Shown here: piece by piece, positions 39,990 to 52,036 of the stretch | Position numbering within the stretch: position 1 is the stretch's first letter | How the letters are laid out: every line of letters begins with the position of its first letter | Assembly (NCBI RefSeq): GCF_963662255.1 | Contig: NW_026912108.1 | Location: 665,517 to 729,516 of the forward strand | Source of the DNA: Cinclus cinclus | Lineage: Eukaryota; Chordata; Aves; Passeriformes; Cinclidae | Reading direction: 5' to 3' | Length of the DNA stretch: 64,000 bases | The notes under the pieces: generated by a model | What the model saw: the letters and a program-made list of their open reading frames with translations, nothing else | Databases searched by the model: none | Told to the model about the DNA's origin: nothing | Translations under genes and position numbers: made by a program

Positions 39990-42577
39990 ACACTGAATTT
40001 GACATGGAAGACTGATAAACCTGTTTGGGTGGATCAGTGGGTCTTGGAGAAGAAGAAATTGAGTGCTTTGAAGAGTTTAGTCAAAGAATAGTTGCAAAAA
40101 GGACATATCAAGCCAACAAATAGTCCCTGGAATTTTCCAGTGTTTGTCATTCGGAAGAAGACTTTTGGTTCATGGAGACTGTGTCATGATCTCAGGAAGC
40201 TGAATGAAATCATGAAAGAAATGGGACCACTTCAACAAGGACTTCCTTCTCTCACGATGATTCAGAGAGATTGGCCACTTGTGATCATTGATCTCAAGGA
40301 TTGTTTCTTTAGCATACCACTTCATCCAGATGATGCTCATTGAATGGCATTCTCTGTTCCAAGTTTAAACAGAGAAGAACCTTAGAAAATATATCATTGG
40401 GTGGTTTAACCACAAGGCCTCAAGAATTCGCCAACAATTTGCCAGTGGTACATGGCGCAAGCTTTGGCTCCAGCAAGGAAAAGTATCCTGAAGTGAGGAT
40501 CATTCATTACATGGATTTGCTCATTGCGGCATCGACACAACAAAAGCTACAAGAAGCTCGTGACTGTGTGATTACAGAAGTGCAAAAGGCTGGACTGGAA
40601 ATCAGCACTTCAAAGATTCAAGAGATTGCACCTTGGAAATACATCGGATGGAAAATCATGGAGCAGACAATAAAGCCTCAGAAAATAGAAATCAGCTCAA
40701 CAATCAACAATTTACAAGATCTACAACAATTTCTTGGAGAGATAAAATGGATGAGACCAATTTTAGGAATCAAAACTGAGGATCTTTCATCTTTGTTCAA
40801 TCTTTTGAGAGAAGACAATAGTATCAAATCTCCCAGAACTCTCACACCAGAAGCACAGAAAGCTCGGGAGAGAGTTGCAGAAATCATACAACAAAGATAG
40901 GCACATCATTATGTAGATTTACTACCTTTTTGTTTAGCGGTGTTTTGAGAAGAGACACAGCTATATGGTTTGATTTTTCAATGAGACGAGTCTCAGAGAG
41001 ACCCTCTTTTAATCATAGAGTGGATTTTTTTTATCTTACGGGTCCCTGAAAACGATTCTCACAAACCTGGAAATGATGTCTCAGATCATAATAAAAGGGA
41101 GGACAAGGTTGATGACAATGGCAGGCAGAGATTTTTCAATAATGTATCTACCTCTCAAAAAGCAGTACTTTGACTGGGCAAATCAAAAATCACAAGATTT
41201 AGCAGTTGCATTGTTAGATTATACAGGTGTTTGTACAATTCATTATCCAAGTCACAAGATGTTAAAAGCAAAATTAAGTTTTAGAGAGAAACCAAAAATA
41301 AGAGAGGAACCATTGGATGGAATCACAGTATTCACTGATGGTTCAGGAAGGACTCACAAATCAGTAATTACATGGCAAAATTCAGCTATAGGAAAATGGG
41401 AGTCAGATGTGAAAATAGTGCAAGGTTCACCACAGATTGTAGAATTAGCAGCAATGGTCAGAGTTTTTGAATTGTTTCAGCAGCCTCTCAATTTGAACAC
41501 AGATTCAGCATATGTAGCTAAGGTAGTTAAAAGATTAGAAGGATCACTTCTGAGGGAGACAAACAATGAAATTCTGTATTCATGTTTATCATGTATGAAA
41601 ACACTGCTGGAAAGCAGAACACATAGATATTTCATCACACACATTAGAGCACACTCATCACTCCCAGGATTTTTAGCAGAAGGAAATGCACAAGCAGATA
41701 AATTAACCATGTCAGTTTTGCAAACTTTACCAGATATCTTTGAGCAGGCGAAATTAAGCCATGCATTTTTCCATCAAAATGCACAAGCATTGATGGAATC
41801 CTTTCACATTTTGAAAAGCCAGGCAAAAGAAATTATTCAGTCCTGTCCAGATTGTCAAATGGTACAGCCACCAGTTTCTATGGGAGCAGTCAACCTGAGA
41901 GGACTGCAAAGTCTTCAATTATGGCAAACAGATGTTACAAAATATCCATCTTTTGGGAAACTGAAAAATATTCATGTTCCAGTTGAAATCTTTTCAGGGG
42001 CAATTTTTCCATCACTACATACAGGAGAAATAGCACAGCATGCATGAAGACATTTTTTACAAGCATTTGCATCTTTAGGAGTACTGCAGGAAGTCAAAAC
42101 AGATAATGGTCCAACATATATTGGAAAGGTTCTGGACAAATTTCTAAAAAACGTGGGGTGTCAGACATACCTTTGGCATTCCCCACTCTTCCACAGGTCA
42201 GGCAATTATAGAAAAGATACATCATACCCTAAAAACACTTTTAGATAAACAAAAAATAGGGGAGGCAGAGGCTACGCCTCACATGCAATTGAATAAAGCT
42301 TTATATATATTTAATTTTTTTGAATGGTTCTTTTTCAGAGCCAACTCCACCGATTATAAGACACTTTACTAACAATACAAGGGCAAAGCTGAAGGAGACT
42401 CCTTTGGTTTTAATCAGAAACCTGGAGACAGGTCAAATTGAAGGGCCTTTCAAATTAATCACTTGGGGAAAGGGTTTTGCTTGTGTCTCCACAGAGAGAG
42501 GACAGAAGTGGGTTGCCAGCAAGATGCATGAAGCCTTATCGGGCTCAAAAGCAAGCAGATGCCAACCCTGGAAGTGA
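39990..42577 (+). pseudogene. pol: Class II provirus pol
   Basis: RT starts after a stop at about 40089 and reads [17 protein letters not shown]...[15 protein letters not shown], then changes frame. The catalytic YMDD is YMDL (40508-40519), so the enzyme would be dead even if expressed. RNase H keeps its four acidic positions (41335-41700). The integrase has HHCC (41755-41860) and the first Asp, then TGA at 42045-42047. The same frame continues to the second Asp, and the Glu region is frameshifted. The C-terminal domain (42320-42577) is open. Confidence 0.88.
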
Positions 42578-42653
42578 AGAGGCGAGTTCACAGACAGAGT
42601 CAGAGACAAAGATCATGAACTCCTCTTCGAGCAACACATAAAGAACTCAAGAA

Positions 42654-43705
42654 ATGAAAATGAAAATGTATATTCAGATAATTTTGTGTTCAATTTTTTT
42701 GTCAATTGTGTTAAGTGATGGGGCAGATTTACCCATGATGCAGCCAAGGGAGAATGTTTGGGAAAATTTAGCTTATGCAGCAGGTCTAGACACAGTTTCT
42801 TTGACACACTCCAGGCCGAAAAAGCCATTTTGAACGTTTGGTGGAATTGCCAGTGAAAGAATGGCCAGTTCCAGAGAACATCCTTCCAAAGGTGTTACAG
42901 GGTGTGTCAACTCCTGTGGACAGATGGCATGTATGGGTTCAATTTCTCCCTGTGGCTCCTTTGAACCAGAAGAATTGTAAATTTTTGGTTCAGCAAGAAT
43001 GGATTTCTCTATCGAATTTAATTCTTTGGGAGTGACAGAGAACAAAACAATATATGTTACTCTGAATCATGATGTGTATAAAAATGCTTCATCGTGGTGT
43101 AATTATACTAAGGTTTCAGACAAACCATCCTTCCAAGTTCCTGCGCAATTGCCACAAGGGACACTTTTAAATTGTGGGGACAGAATTTGGCCTGCTATAC
43201 CTGCAAACATCAAAGGAGGTCCATGCAGCGTTGGAAGACTTTCATTGTTAACATCTGATTTGAAAATCTTAAGAAAGTTAAAACATAGAGAGAAGAGAGC
43301 AAGCTGTTTCTCTTGCATTGAACTGATGTCAACAGTATGAGAATATCCACTCTTCAAAACAGAGCAGCAATTGATTATCTATTGCTGACTCACAGACATG
43401 GGTGTGAAGAATTTGAAGGAATGTGCCGCATGAACTTGTCAGATCATTCCAAATCAATTAATGAGAACGTAAGACAGTTGCAAGAGGGTGTGACAAAACA
43501 TGGAGAAGTCAGTGGATCATGGTTGGATGGTGTGTTTGACTTTTTTAATCTTTCGCCATTGTGGAAAGAACTTTTAAGAGTAGGGTTTTACATATTAGTA
43601 GGACTTGTAATTCTTCTGCTCATTCTGCCGTGCAACATTCAGTGCATTCAGCGAGCCATGAACAGGGTTGCAAAAGAGGAGTTTTTGGTGCAAACAGCAA
43701 ATAGT
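42654..43705 (+). pseudogene. env: Class II provirus env (alpharetrovirus-like TM)
   Basis: Signal peptide at ATG 42654 (IILCSIFLSIVLS) followed by a 59-residue frame ending at 42831. Surface-subunit pieces lie in other frames to 43340. The transmembrane subunit (43337-43705) has LQNRAAIDYLLL and the Cys motif C-x6-C, but the adjacent second Cys is Arg (GMCRMNL). A membrane span (ILVGLVILLLILPCNI) follows. The motif order resembles avian sarcoma-leukosis TM proteins. Confidence 0.85.
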
Positions 43706-43716
43706 GGGGGGAAAAA

Positions 43717-44361
43717 TGTGGGAGTCCAGAGTGTTCCTCTGGCTTCCCTGGATGCCTCGAGACTCACCAGGCAGGGGGCTCAGAGAGCTTGGTATAGTGC
43801 CCAAGACCCCTGGGGACTGGATTTTAGTCCCTGGAAAAAATTACCAACATTGCAGGAAGAATTACAAGTCACATAAATTAAGTAGAGTATAAATTAGATT
43901 GTTAGAAGGCAGAAAAGTGAATTTTTAGAAATGTTTATATTAGGGGCTTTAAAGCTAAGATGGAGGACTTTGGGCATGGTATGTCTTTTCTTCTTCTTCT
44001 TCATGTCATCCACCTTCTGAGTCAGGATGGCATTACTGGATTGGTTTGGGACAAAGTTGGACAGTGTAATAAAGGTGTCATGTGTTGGACAGTAATTGTA
44101 AACATTAGGTATGTAATTTATAGTATAAAAGATACGTCCTGCCCCAAGGGCATGGAGAGTGTGCCTTGGATCAAGCTACTACACAGACCTCTGTTAGTTA
44201 AAGAATTTCTTAGATAAGAAAGAATAAACAACCTTGGAAACCACAGAAAACGGCTTCCTAATTCTTCTTCGGTGCTGGAGCTGGGAAAACTTGAACTCTA
44301 AACCACCTAAATGTCCTGTTGTGGGTGATCTCCAGTTCAGGAAACCCCACAGATAGTGACA
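43717..44361 (+). repeat. 3' LTR of the class II provirus
   Basis: 645 bp, about 98% identical to 35324-35968; most differences lie in the first 75 bp. The env frame runs on into it. Confidence 0.93.
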
Positions 44362-44724
44362 GGAAAAGAACCTGGCCTCTACCTGGGTTAGGATGGGAAA
44401 AGCAGCACTCACTTCATCCCTTCACCAGCCGGGCCCCTCGCAGGAAACCAGAACCACGGTCAGAAGGACTCCACTCTTGCTTCATGGAAAAATCCACATC
44501 TCATTCAGCAAGCACACAGTCACCTCCACCAAACCAGACAGTCACTTACGGCTTCGACGCTCCTGTCTGGGTCTGCGTGCACAAGAATGACAGGTGATTT
44601 TGCCGTGGTCTTCTGGGGAGTTTTTTTCCTTGCTCAGCCTATATCGTGAGGTACGTCCATGGGTCCTGAGAACCACTGAGGAACCAGGGCCGTGGGAGCG
44701 GGGTGCCTCCCCGAAATCACAGTG

Positions 44725-45175
44725 TGTACTGGTTTGAACAGCAAAACCAGTGAGACTTCAAGTCAGTAATACAATTTTTAATAGGGAAGAGAAAAAAAGG
44801 AAAAAAAAATACATGCAATAATAAAAATAAAACCACTGACAGAGTCGGAATACAACCTGATACCCTGTCAATCAGGGTGCTGGTGCAGTTTTCCTCCAAA
44901 GGGTCCAGCAATGATGGGGATAAAAGCCTGGTTCTTCCTCTGGAATCCAGTGGAAAAAGGCTGCCTTTGGCGTTCTAAACCTCAGTTTATATCTAGGTAG
45001 GAAAGGCTTGGCTCATCCTCCTGGCTGGAGCATCTCCCAATGGGATGATGTAATCTCATCAGTTATACAGTAGGACTCAAAGGCCCATTAACAGAAGATA
45101 CTTTCCACAGAGATAAGGATGATCACCCTTCTCAGATGGTTATAGAATATGTATCTTGTACTGTAAACCAGGACA
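44725..45175 (-). mobile_element. Solo LTR-B
   Basis: In minus orientation it starts TGTCCTGGTTTACAG and ends CAAACCAGTACA. It matches the outer LTR at 16139-17515. It lies directly inside the leader of the LTR-A element at 45202-45778. A 5-bp duplication with one mismatch (CAGTG/AAGTG) is possible. Confidence 0.7.
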
Positions 45176-45201
45176 AAGTGCCTCTCAAGGCTCCAAGGAT
45201 G

Positions 45202-45778
45202 TCCCAGGTTTCAGCACCAAATTATTATAAATGAGAAACAAAGTCTCGATATTTAGCAAAATTTAGATTGCTTTATTTGGTGTAGACGGAGCAAGCAGCG
45301 CTGGGGAACGTGAGGGGTCAGCGCCCACTGGTTTGCAGCTTGGTTTGCAGCTCCTTTTTATAGGATGGTTTTCCTTGTAGTCTCGGGACAGTTTGCCAAG
45401 CAGCCATGTGGTCTTGGTAGATAAGGAACAGTAGACATGGGGGTCTTGTCTTAACAGCTAAGTTGCAATTGATTGCAATTTCCAAGGCAGGAAATCTGGT
45501 AGTGCAAAATCTTTTAGGCTGCAATTGATTATACAAATGCAGGAAATCTGATTTTGCAATATCTTTCAGGCCGTGGGAAACCCCCGTTTTACAAACTGGT
45601 ATCAGATACAATTTAATAAAAAATCATAATATTCATAATAGGGGGATTTAAACAAAATTATTTAATCATATGTATTTTCTCTGTCTAATGTCCATGCTTC
45701 ATTTCAGACCTGAGTATTCTGGTTTATACAAACCCAGCTACTTTTATGATTGACACGAATCTTTTATCAATTATCACA
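45202..45778 (-). mobile_element. LTR-A (5' LTR) with tRNA-Phe-type primer site
   Basis: LTR-A at 45223-45778 in minus orientation, matching the solo LTR at 16358-16964, with TATAAAAAGG near 45355 and AATAAAG near 45275. Just inside it, at 45219-45202, lies TGGTGCTGAAACCTGGGA, 16 of 18 matches to the tRNA-Phe primer site; both differences are C-to-T at CpG. The body of the element is missing beyond about 45176. Confidence 0.75.
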
Positions 45779-47133
45779 CATGGAACAGGTCTGGCTGGCT
45801 TGGCCTCCCAGGGGCTACCTGACAGGTCTGGCTGCCCATGGAATGTCCAGGGCTGCCTCTCATCAGTCTCTGGAGCACTGGGGCTCTGTGCCTTCCTTCC
45901 TAGGGAAAAGAACCGGCCTTCTTGTCCTTCCTGACCATGACCTAAATTGGAATTTGGCCTCCCAAATTCCATATATCCAAGGATTGCTCCCAGACAAAAG
46001 TAGCCAGGATAGACAGGTCAGGCTGGCCTGGTCCTGCGGTGAATTTCTCAGACTATGAGCAGAATTGGTTTATTTGCCAACATCTTGGAGAAAGTCCAGA
46101 GATCTCCTGGGATGGGGTTTGGAGGCCTCAAGCACATGACCACGATACAGGGACAAAGGAGCTCTGTGCTCAGTGGAGTGGAGGCTGAGGATGGTGGAGG
46201 AGAGCCCTGGGAGTGCCTGAAGGGTGGTTTCAGAGATGGTGGATCCTTTTGACATGGCAGAAAACAGCCAGAGATAGAAAAGATTAATGCCAAGGGCCGC
46301 TGGGGAGGGCCAGACTGGACCCAAGGAGAAAGGAATTTCTCTGCCAGGGCAGGGCTGTGGTGCAAGAAATCCCCCAGAAAGAGTGTGGAGCAGCCCAAGA
46401 CTTTGTGTGGCCAGGCAGAGGCAGGCAGGAGGCAGAGCTGGCAGCAAAGGAAGGGGCCAGCGAGGTGGGGCAGCCGGGGGCTGAGGACAGCCTGCAGGGA
46501 CAGAGGGGCAGGGCATGGGCACCGTAGGACAGCCTGGGCTGCAGAGGGCACAGGGATGGGCAGCAGCTGAAAGGCCCTGCCAGAGCCAACTCCTGCAGCA
46601 CTTTGGCCATGGCTGCTGGCCCCGGGAAGAGCCCTGAGCAATGAGGGAGGGACAGGATCTGCCTTGCCAGGGACTGGGGCTCAGGCTTTGGCCTTTGCAT
46701 TCCTGAAACACATCCAGGTGAGCTCAGCACCAGGGACACCTTTCTATTTCTTGTCCCCACCTGCCATCAGTGCCTCCAGGGTTCAATGATTTTGAAATTG
46801 GAGACTTTAAAAAGTCCACTTTATTGTTTAAGAACATTTTCAATTTCATTTGTCTAAAATGGAGTTGCCATGAGCAAAGTGCACTTGTGTGGGGACCAGC
46901 AGGTCTGACTGCCCTGGGCACAGGGAGCCCAGTTTTCCCTCTGAGCTCCCCAGTGTGCAGGCTGAGAGCAATGCTGAAGATGAGGCAGCAAGACAAACCA
47001 GAGCTCAAAAACAAAGAAGCTGCGCCAAGATCCCCCCTAGGAAGAGAAGTCATATTGGTGAGATTCCCAAGAAATTAGACCAGAAATGACCAAGGGAAAT
47101 CTGTCCCAGCTTGTCATTGCCTTCTTTCTACAG
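45779..47133. other. No gene recognised (upstream of the olfactory receptor)
   Basis: Mostly GC-rich single-copy-like sequence. An acceptor CTTTCTACAG ends at about 47133, just before the receptor's start, as in 5'-UTR introns of olfactory receptor genes. Confidence 0.4.
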
Positions 47134-47156
47134 TCTCCAACGCCCGGAGTGAAGAA

Positions 47157-48110
47157 ATGTCCAACAGCAGCTCCCGCAGCCACTTCCTCCTGCTGGCATT
47201 GGCAGACACGTGGCAGCTGCAGCTCCTGCACTTCTGCCTCTTCCTGGGCATCTCCCTGGCTGCCCTCCTGGCCAACGGCCTCATCATCAGCGCCGTAGCC
47301 TGCGGCCACCACCTGCACACCCCCATGTTCTTCTTCCTGCTCAACCTGGCCCTCAGCGACCTGGGCTCCACCTGCACCACTGTCCCCAAAGCCATGCACA
47401 ATTCCCTCTGGGGCACCAGGCCCATCTCCTGTGCAGGATGTGCTGTACAGCTCTTTTGCTTGCTGTTCTTTACCACAGCAGAGTAGTATCTCCTGACCCT
47501 CGTGTGCTACAAGCACTACGTGTCCATCTGCACACCCCTGCACTAGGGGATCCCCCAGGGCAGCAGAGCTTGTGCCCACATGGCAGCAGCTGCCTGGGCC
47601 AGTGGCTTTCTCCATGCTCTCATGCACACTCCCAGTCCATTTTCACTGCCCCTGTGCCGGGGCAATTCCCTGGGCCAATTCTTCTGTGAAATGCCCCAGA
47701 TCCTCAAGCTCTCCTGCTCCAAATTCTACCCCAGGGAACTTGGCCTACTCATGGGTGGTACCTGTTTAGCATTTGCTTCTTCTGTATTCATTGTTTTCTC
47801 CTATGTGCAGATCTTCAGGGCCGTGCTGAGGATCCCCTCTGAGCAGGGATGGGATAAAGCCTTTTCCACCTGCCTCCCTCACCTGGCCGTGCTCTCCCTG
47901 TTCCTCAGCACTGTCATGTTTGCCTACCTGAAGCCCCCCTCCATCTCCTGCCCATCCCTGCATCTGGCACTGTCACTTCTGTACTCAGTGCTGCCTCCAG
48001 CCCTGAACGCCCTCAGCTACAGCCTGAGGAACCAGGACCTGAAGGACACCCTGAGGACAATGATCACTGAGTGGTTTTCAGAAGCAATGAACTGTCATTC
48101 TTCTGCATAG
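47157..48110 (+). pseudogene. Olfactory receptor pseudogene, OR14-like
   Basis: Full-length class A odorant receptor reading frame of 317 codons, from ATG 47157 to TAG 48108, with no frameshift but two in-frame stops: TAG 47484-47486 (end of TM3 region) and TAG 47544-47546 (second intracellular loop). N-terminal NSS glycosylation site, HTPMFFFLLNLALSDL (TM2), a degraded MAYDRYVAIC (here LVCYKHYVSIC), KAFSTCLPHL (TM6) and PALNALSYSLRNQDLK (TM7) are all present. The wording is that of the large avian gamma-c group. It would have been a plasma-membrane odorant receptor; now it is non-functional. Confidence 0.93.
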
Positions 48111-50059
48111 CTGTTACTAAGTTACTCATTAATGCCCACTTTGTGTCCCGTATTTTTGCTGCTGACACAGGTGTTACACTTCTGAGAACTTGCTCGCACC
48201 AAAATCTTGGACTGTTCAGGCAAATATTTCAGTATTTGCCTTTCTAGTGTGACCCAGAGACTGTAGAAATGGGGAGCTCTAGTACAGTAAGTGTGTGCTG
48301 AAACAACAGAAAGAACTCTGTGTTGTCTTGTTTGCCTGACATCTTTCCTCCCTGACATCTCTGGAGCTGCAGGGTCGGTGCCTGTGGGCAGAGCAGGGGG
48401 AGAAGAGTCCCAGCAGAACAGCATTGCCAGGGAGCCCCAGGGCTTCTCCTGTGTAACCTCCTCTTCCTTCACTTCCACACTCCCCTTCAGAGCCCCTGTG
48501 CTGGTTTAAGGCCTCAGGGCTCTCTCAGCTTGGTCCCTGCCCTGCTGGGTGACTGTCCAGAGACTGCAGGCAAGGACAGGTTGTGGGCACTGCTGGGACA
48601 GAGTTGGGCTCTACAAGAGCATTTCCATGGTGCAAGGGCATGTCCCCGGAGCAGGACCCGAAAGCTTCAATCTTCTTCCCAATTTGTTCTCAAGGATGTG
48701 CCCAACACAGTGCCCTGGAGAGGAAACCAGCAGTGAAGAGAAAAATGTGGCAGTGTTCAGGGTGGAGGCCCCCAGGTGTGCCCTTGCAAAGGCAGCGCTG
48801 CTTCCAGCAGTGGCCTCTCAGCCCAGGTCACAGAGGTTGCTCTTCCCTCCATGGTGGGACATCAAGTGACCGGGTCAGGAGTCTGTGTTTGCAGTGCAAG
48901 GACAAGACACAGCCCTGAGCATCCTCTGCGTGGGGTGGGGGTGGGGAAGACGACGACATAAACCCAGGGAGCACAAACACCTTCAGCTCTTCCTGGAGTT
49001 TCCAGAGAGTAAGGTCCCCTGGGAACTCCTGAATGCAGGGCTGGGATGAGCTCCTGTGCCCAGAGCTCCCCGTGTCCATCCCTCCGGCTGTGGGGCACCT
49101 GGGGCAGGGGCAGGGCAGGGTGACACCCGCAGGGCTGAGCTCCCTGCCAGGCTCTGGCAGCGGCAGCAGAGCCCAGGGAGCCGCTGCCCGTGCTGCAATG
49201 AACTGTCTGTGTGTGTGCCAGGGAAGGACTTGTGTCCCTGGATGCCCCTGTGGCTGTGAGCGGGGCATGAGCCCAGCTCAGGGCTGGGCACCTGACAGAG
49301 CCCTGACATTGCTGGCTGTGCCCAGAAGAGAAGGCTTAGGAAAGGTGACCATGGTTAAACCTCTCTGTCCATCAAGTGACAGCCAAGTGTCTGTCACTGG
49401 CCCTCCTCAGTCAGACAACAGGAGAAAATAAGCTGAAAACCTGTGGGTCAACAGAATAAGAGATTAATGGGGAGGGCAGGGCAAGGAAGTAAAAAGCAAA
49501 GGCCAAATGCAGAAGCAAAGGAAACCACAGGGAGGCAAGAATTCAGTAGATGTAGTGGTTGCTTTGGAAGACAAACGTATTAATAGAGAAAATTCAGAGA
49601 CCATCTCACGCCCTTCCTTGCCCTCAGTGTATTGCTGCCCTTGACATCGCATGCAATGGGAGAGCCCTTGGGTCACCCCAGCCAAGCTGTCCCCTCCCTG
49701 TGCCCTAAGGAACACTTGCCCATCCCCAGCCCATTGGTTGGGGGTTGCAGAGACAGCCTGGGCAGAAGTCAGGGCAGGGTGGGCAGTGGCAGGGCAGAGC
49801 CAGGGGGGCAGCGAGATGGGAGTGTGCAGCCTGCAGGGGCACAGCAGCAGCTGTGGGACAGTGCAGGACAAGCTGTGCTGGACATGGCCAAGGGCCCTGG
49901 CAGGGCTGGCAGTGCCCAGGAGAAGCCAAGTCTTGGTGCCCTGGGGCACAGCAGCGTCTGTGCCACCAAGGGCTGGGAGGAGACACCTTGTCCTGAGCCA
50001 CTGGGGCCTCCTGGCACAGCCCCAGCAAGGCTGGGCACTGTCACCCCCTTGTCCTGCCC
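48111..50059. other. No gene recognised
   Basis: About 1.9 kb with compositional open frames on both strands and no domain, repeat or RNA gene that I can identify. Confidence 0.4.
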
Positions 50060-50690
50060 TCAGCATCCTCCCCTGCCCCACACCCCGGTGGCCTCAGGGA
50101 TCTGCTGGCATGAGTCCCTGGGGAGCCTTGGTCAGGAATGGCCCTGGGGGGCTCCTGAATGCTTCCAGGGACTGCAGGTTTTCCAAAGGACCTTGGCCTT
50201 TGCTCTTGCCTTGGAGTCTCTCAGAGCTTCCTACAATCCTGGTCTTCAATTATCTGCTCTAATGAGTCCCTGGAGATTCTTAGTCATTACCAACACTCAG
50301 TGGGGCTCATTAATGCTTCAGGGTACTCCAGATTTTTCAAGTACTAGGTGTTTCCCTTTTGATACCGACTCTAGGAGAGGTTTGTGCAATCTTGACCTCC
50401 AATTATCTACTTTAAGGAGTCCCTTGATTGCTCTGTATGGACACTGGGGGGCCCTCATTAATGCTTTGAGATAACCAAGGTATTTTAAGGTACTTTGCAT
50501 TTTCCTTCCCACACTGAGTCTCTGTGAGGATTTTGTGCAATCCTGGCCTCCAATTCCCTCCTGCAAGGAGCCCATGAGCAGCCTGTGCTGCAGCTGGACC
50601 TCAGTGGGACATATTAATGCCTCCAGACCCTTTGCATTCTTTTTCTGACTTGGACTCCTGGAGAGGTTTCTGCAGTCTCCTCTCAGGCCC
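50060..50690. repeat. Tandem array, about 150-bp period
   Basis: The anchor (T/G)AATGC(T/C) after GGGCTC/GGCCCTC recurs at 50158, 50311, 50460 and 50615 (spacings 153, 149, 155). Each unit also has GAG...TTTGTGCAATCCTGG.CTCCAATT and AGGAGTCCC. Units are roughly 75-80% similar, so the array is old. Confidence 0.8.
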
Positions 50691-51054
50691 TGAGATTGTA
50701 GCATTGTGTGATGGATATTGCTCCAGGGTCTCTCCTAAGGAGGTCTGGCCTGCTCAGAGAAGCTGTGCCTTGAGGTTTGACCCGGTGGGTGTGGACAACC
50801 TTGCTCCACATTCCCCAACCGAATCCTGTCTGTCCTGACTCAGCTGACACCCCTGCTTTGCTTGGAGAACTGGCTGCACACACCCTAAGAAGGGTTTTCC
50901 TCTTTTTTTTTTTTTTTCTACACCAACCTACAACGGTTTTGATTGCTCCAAACAACGAAAAGTTCCCCACTGAAAACAGACACCCTCCTCAAGTGTGTGC
51001 CAAGCCCCAGGCAGCACCAAGACCATTCCAGAGCTGCCCTGCCCAGCTGTGAGG

Positions 51055-51690
51055 GTGGATTAGCATCCCAAGGTGCCCTGGGCCATTGCAAGGGACTGTT
51101 GCCAGGGACACTGCACTGACCCCCACTAGTGGGTTTGGGTGCCAGGGCAACCCTCATCAGTTCAAGTTGCCTTGGAAACCACCCCAAGGAGCCATTTGTG
51201 CAGTCAGGTTCCATGGGCACTTGCATGCAGACCTGTTGGGTCCTCAGCTGCCATGGCAAGCCTGAGGACAAAGCGGTGCCGGGGCTGGTCCAGCTTCAGC
51301 TGCACTGACACTCATTGATGCAGTCAGGTGCCATGGCAACAGCCACAGAGACCCCTTCCTCAGTTTGGTGCCACGGCAGCCAACGCCTGGAGCCATTGTG
51401 ATGGCTGCTTGTCATGGAAACCTGCCCTGGGCCCCTTGCTCAGGGCTGTTGTCACTGCCCAGAGCCAGAGGGGATCCCTCGCTGGGGGCTTGTGCCATGG
51501 CCACCTGCCCTGTGCCGCGCTGGCTGGGCAGGCGCAGCGGGACCAGCAGCAAACCCCAGGGCCAGGGCCAAAGGCCAGCTCAGCCAGACAGAAAGGTCAG
51601 CTGGGCACTGTTTCCATGGCAAGCCTCACTGGGACAGGACACCTGGGTCACCTGGCATGGCACTTGCCATGGAAACCCCTTGTAGGGCCT
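51055..51690. repeat. Minisatellite of about 40 bp with X-box-like palindromes
   Basis: Palindromic GTTGCCATGGCAAC-type motifs start at about 51098, 51139, 51166, 51208, 51247, 51328, 51367, 51409, 51448, 51493, 51611 and 51663. Most spacings are near 40 or 80 bp. The best matches are GTGCCATGGCAAC (51328-51340) and TTGCCATGGAAAC (51664-51676). Confidence 0.75.
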
Positions 51691-52036
51691 GATGCCACGG
51701 ACGCTGGCACCGAGACACTGCTGGGGTCGGGTGCTGAGCACAGGCTCCATCACACACAGATGGTTTTGCTCTTGCTGAGCTTGCACAGAGCCAAGGCCTT
51801 TCCTGCCCCTCGTCCAGCCACGCTGGGGAGGGGCTGGGGGTGCAGGTGAGCTTGGGAGGGGACACAGCCAGGACAGGTGACCCCAACTGACCCGGGGGAG
51901 ATCCTGGACCATGGGACATCATGCTCAGCGTATAAAGTGGGGGGAAGAAGGCAGAAACCAGGGGACATTTGCAGTGGTGGCGTTTGTCTTCCCAGGTAAC
52001 TCCTAGGCACGATGGGACTCAGTTTCACCAGTGGCC

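Larger units (their letters stand above)
35324..44361 (+). mobile_element. Class II (ERV-K-like, alpha/beta) provirus with env
   Basis: A 9-kb provirus on the plus strand: LTR, tRNA-Asn primer site, gag, pro, pol, env, polypurine tract AGTGGGGGGAAAAA (43703-43716), LTR. The LTRs differ by about 11 substitutions in 645 bp (about 1.7%). A 6-bp duplication GGAAAA lies at 35317-35322 and 44362-44367 (one extra A before the 5' LTR). Gag and pol are beta-type, while the env transmembrane part is alpharetrovirus-like, a combination known from bird ERV-K groups. All genes are broken. Confidence 0.92.

Noticed and set aside
46048..46711. Minus-strand frames of about 200 residues upstream of the olfactory receptor
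   Set aside because: Two overlapping frames of similar length and Ser/Pro/Leu-rich composition; no domain.
49632..50474. 280-residue plus-strand frame running into the 150-bp tandem array
   Set aside because: The frame extends into repeat units and has no recognisable domain; likely chance.
51055..51690. CRISPR-like regular spacing of palindromes
   Set aside because: Motifs are degenerate and intervals are also repetitive; a eukaryotic minisatellite is the simpler reading.
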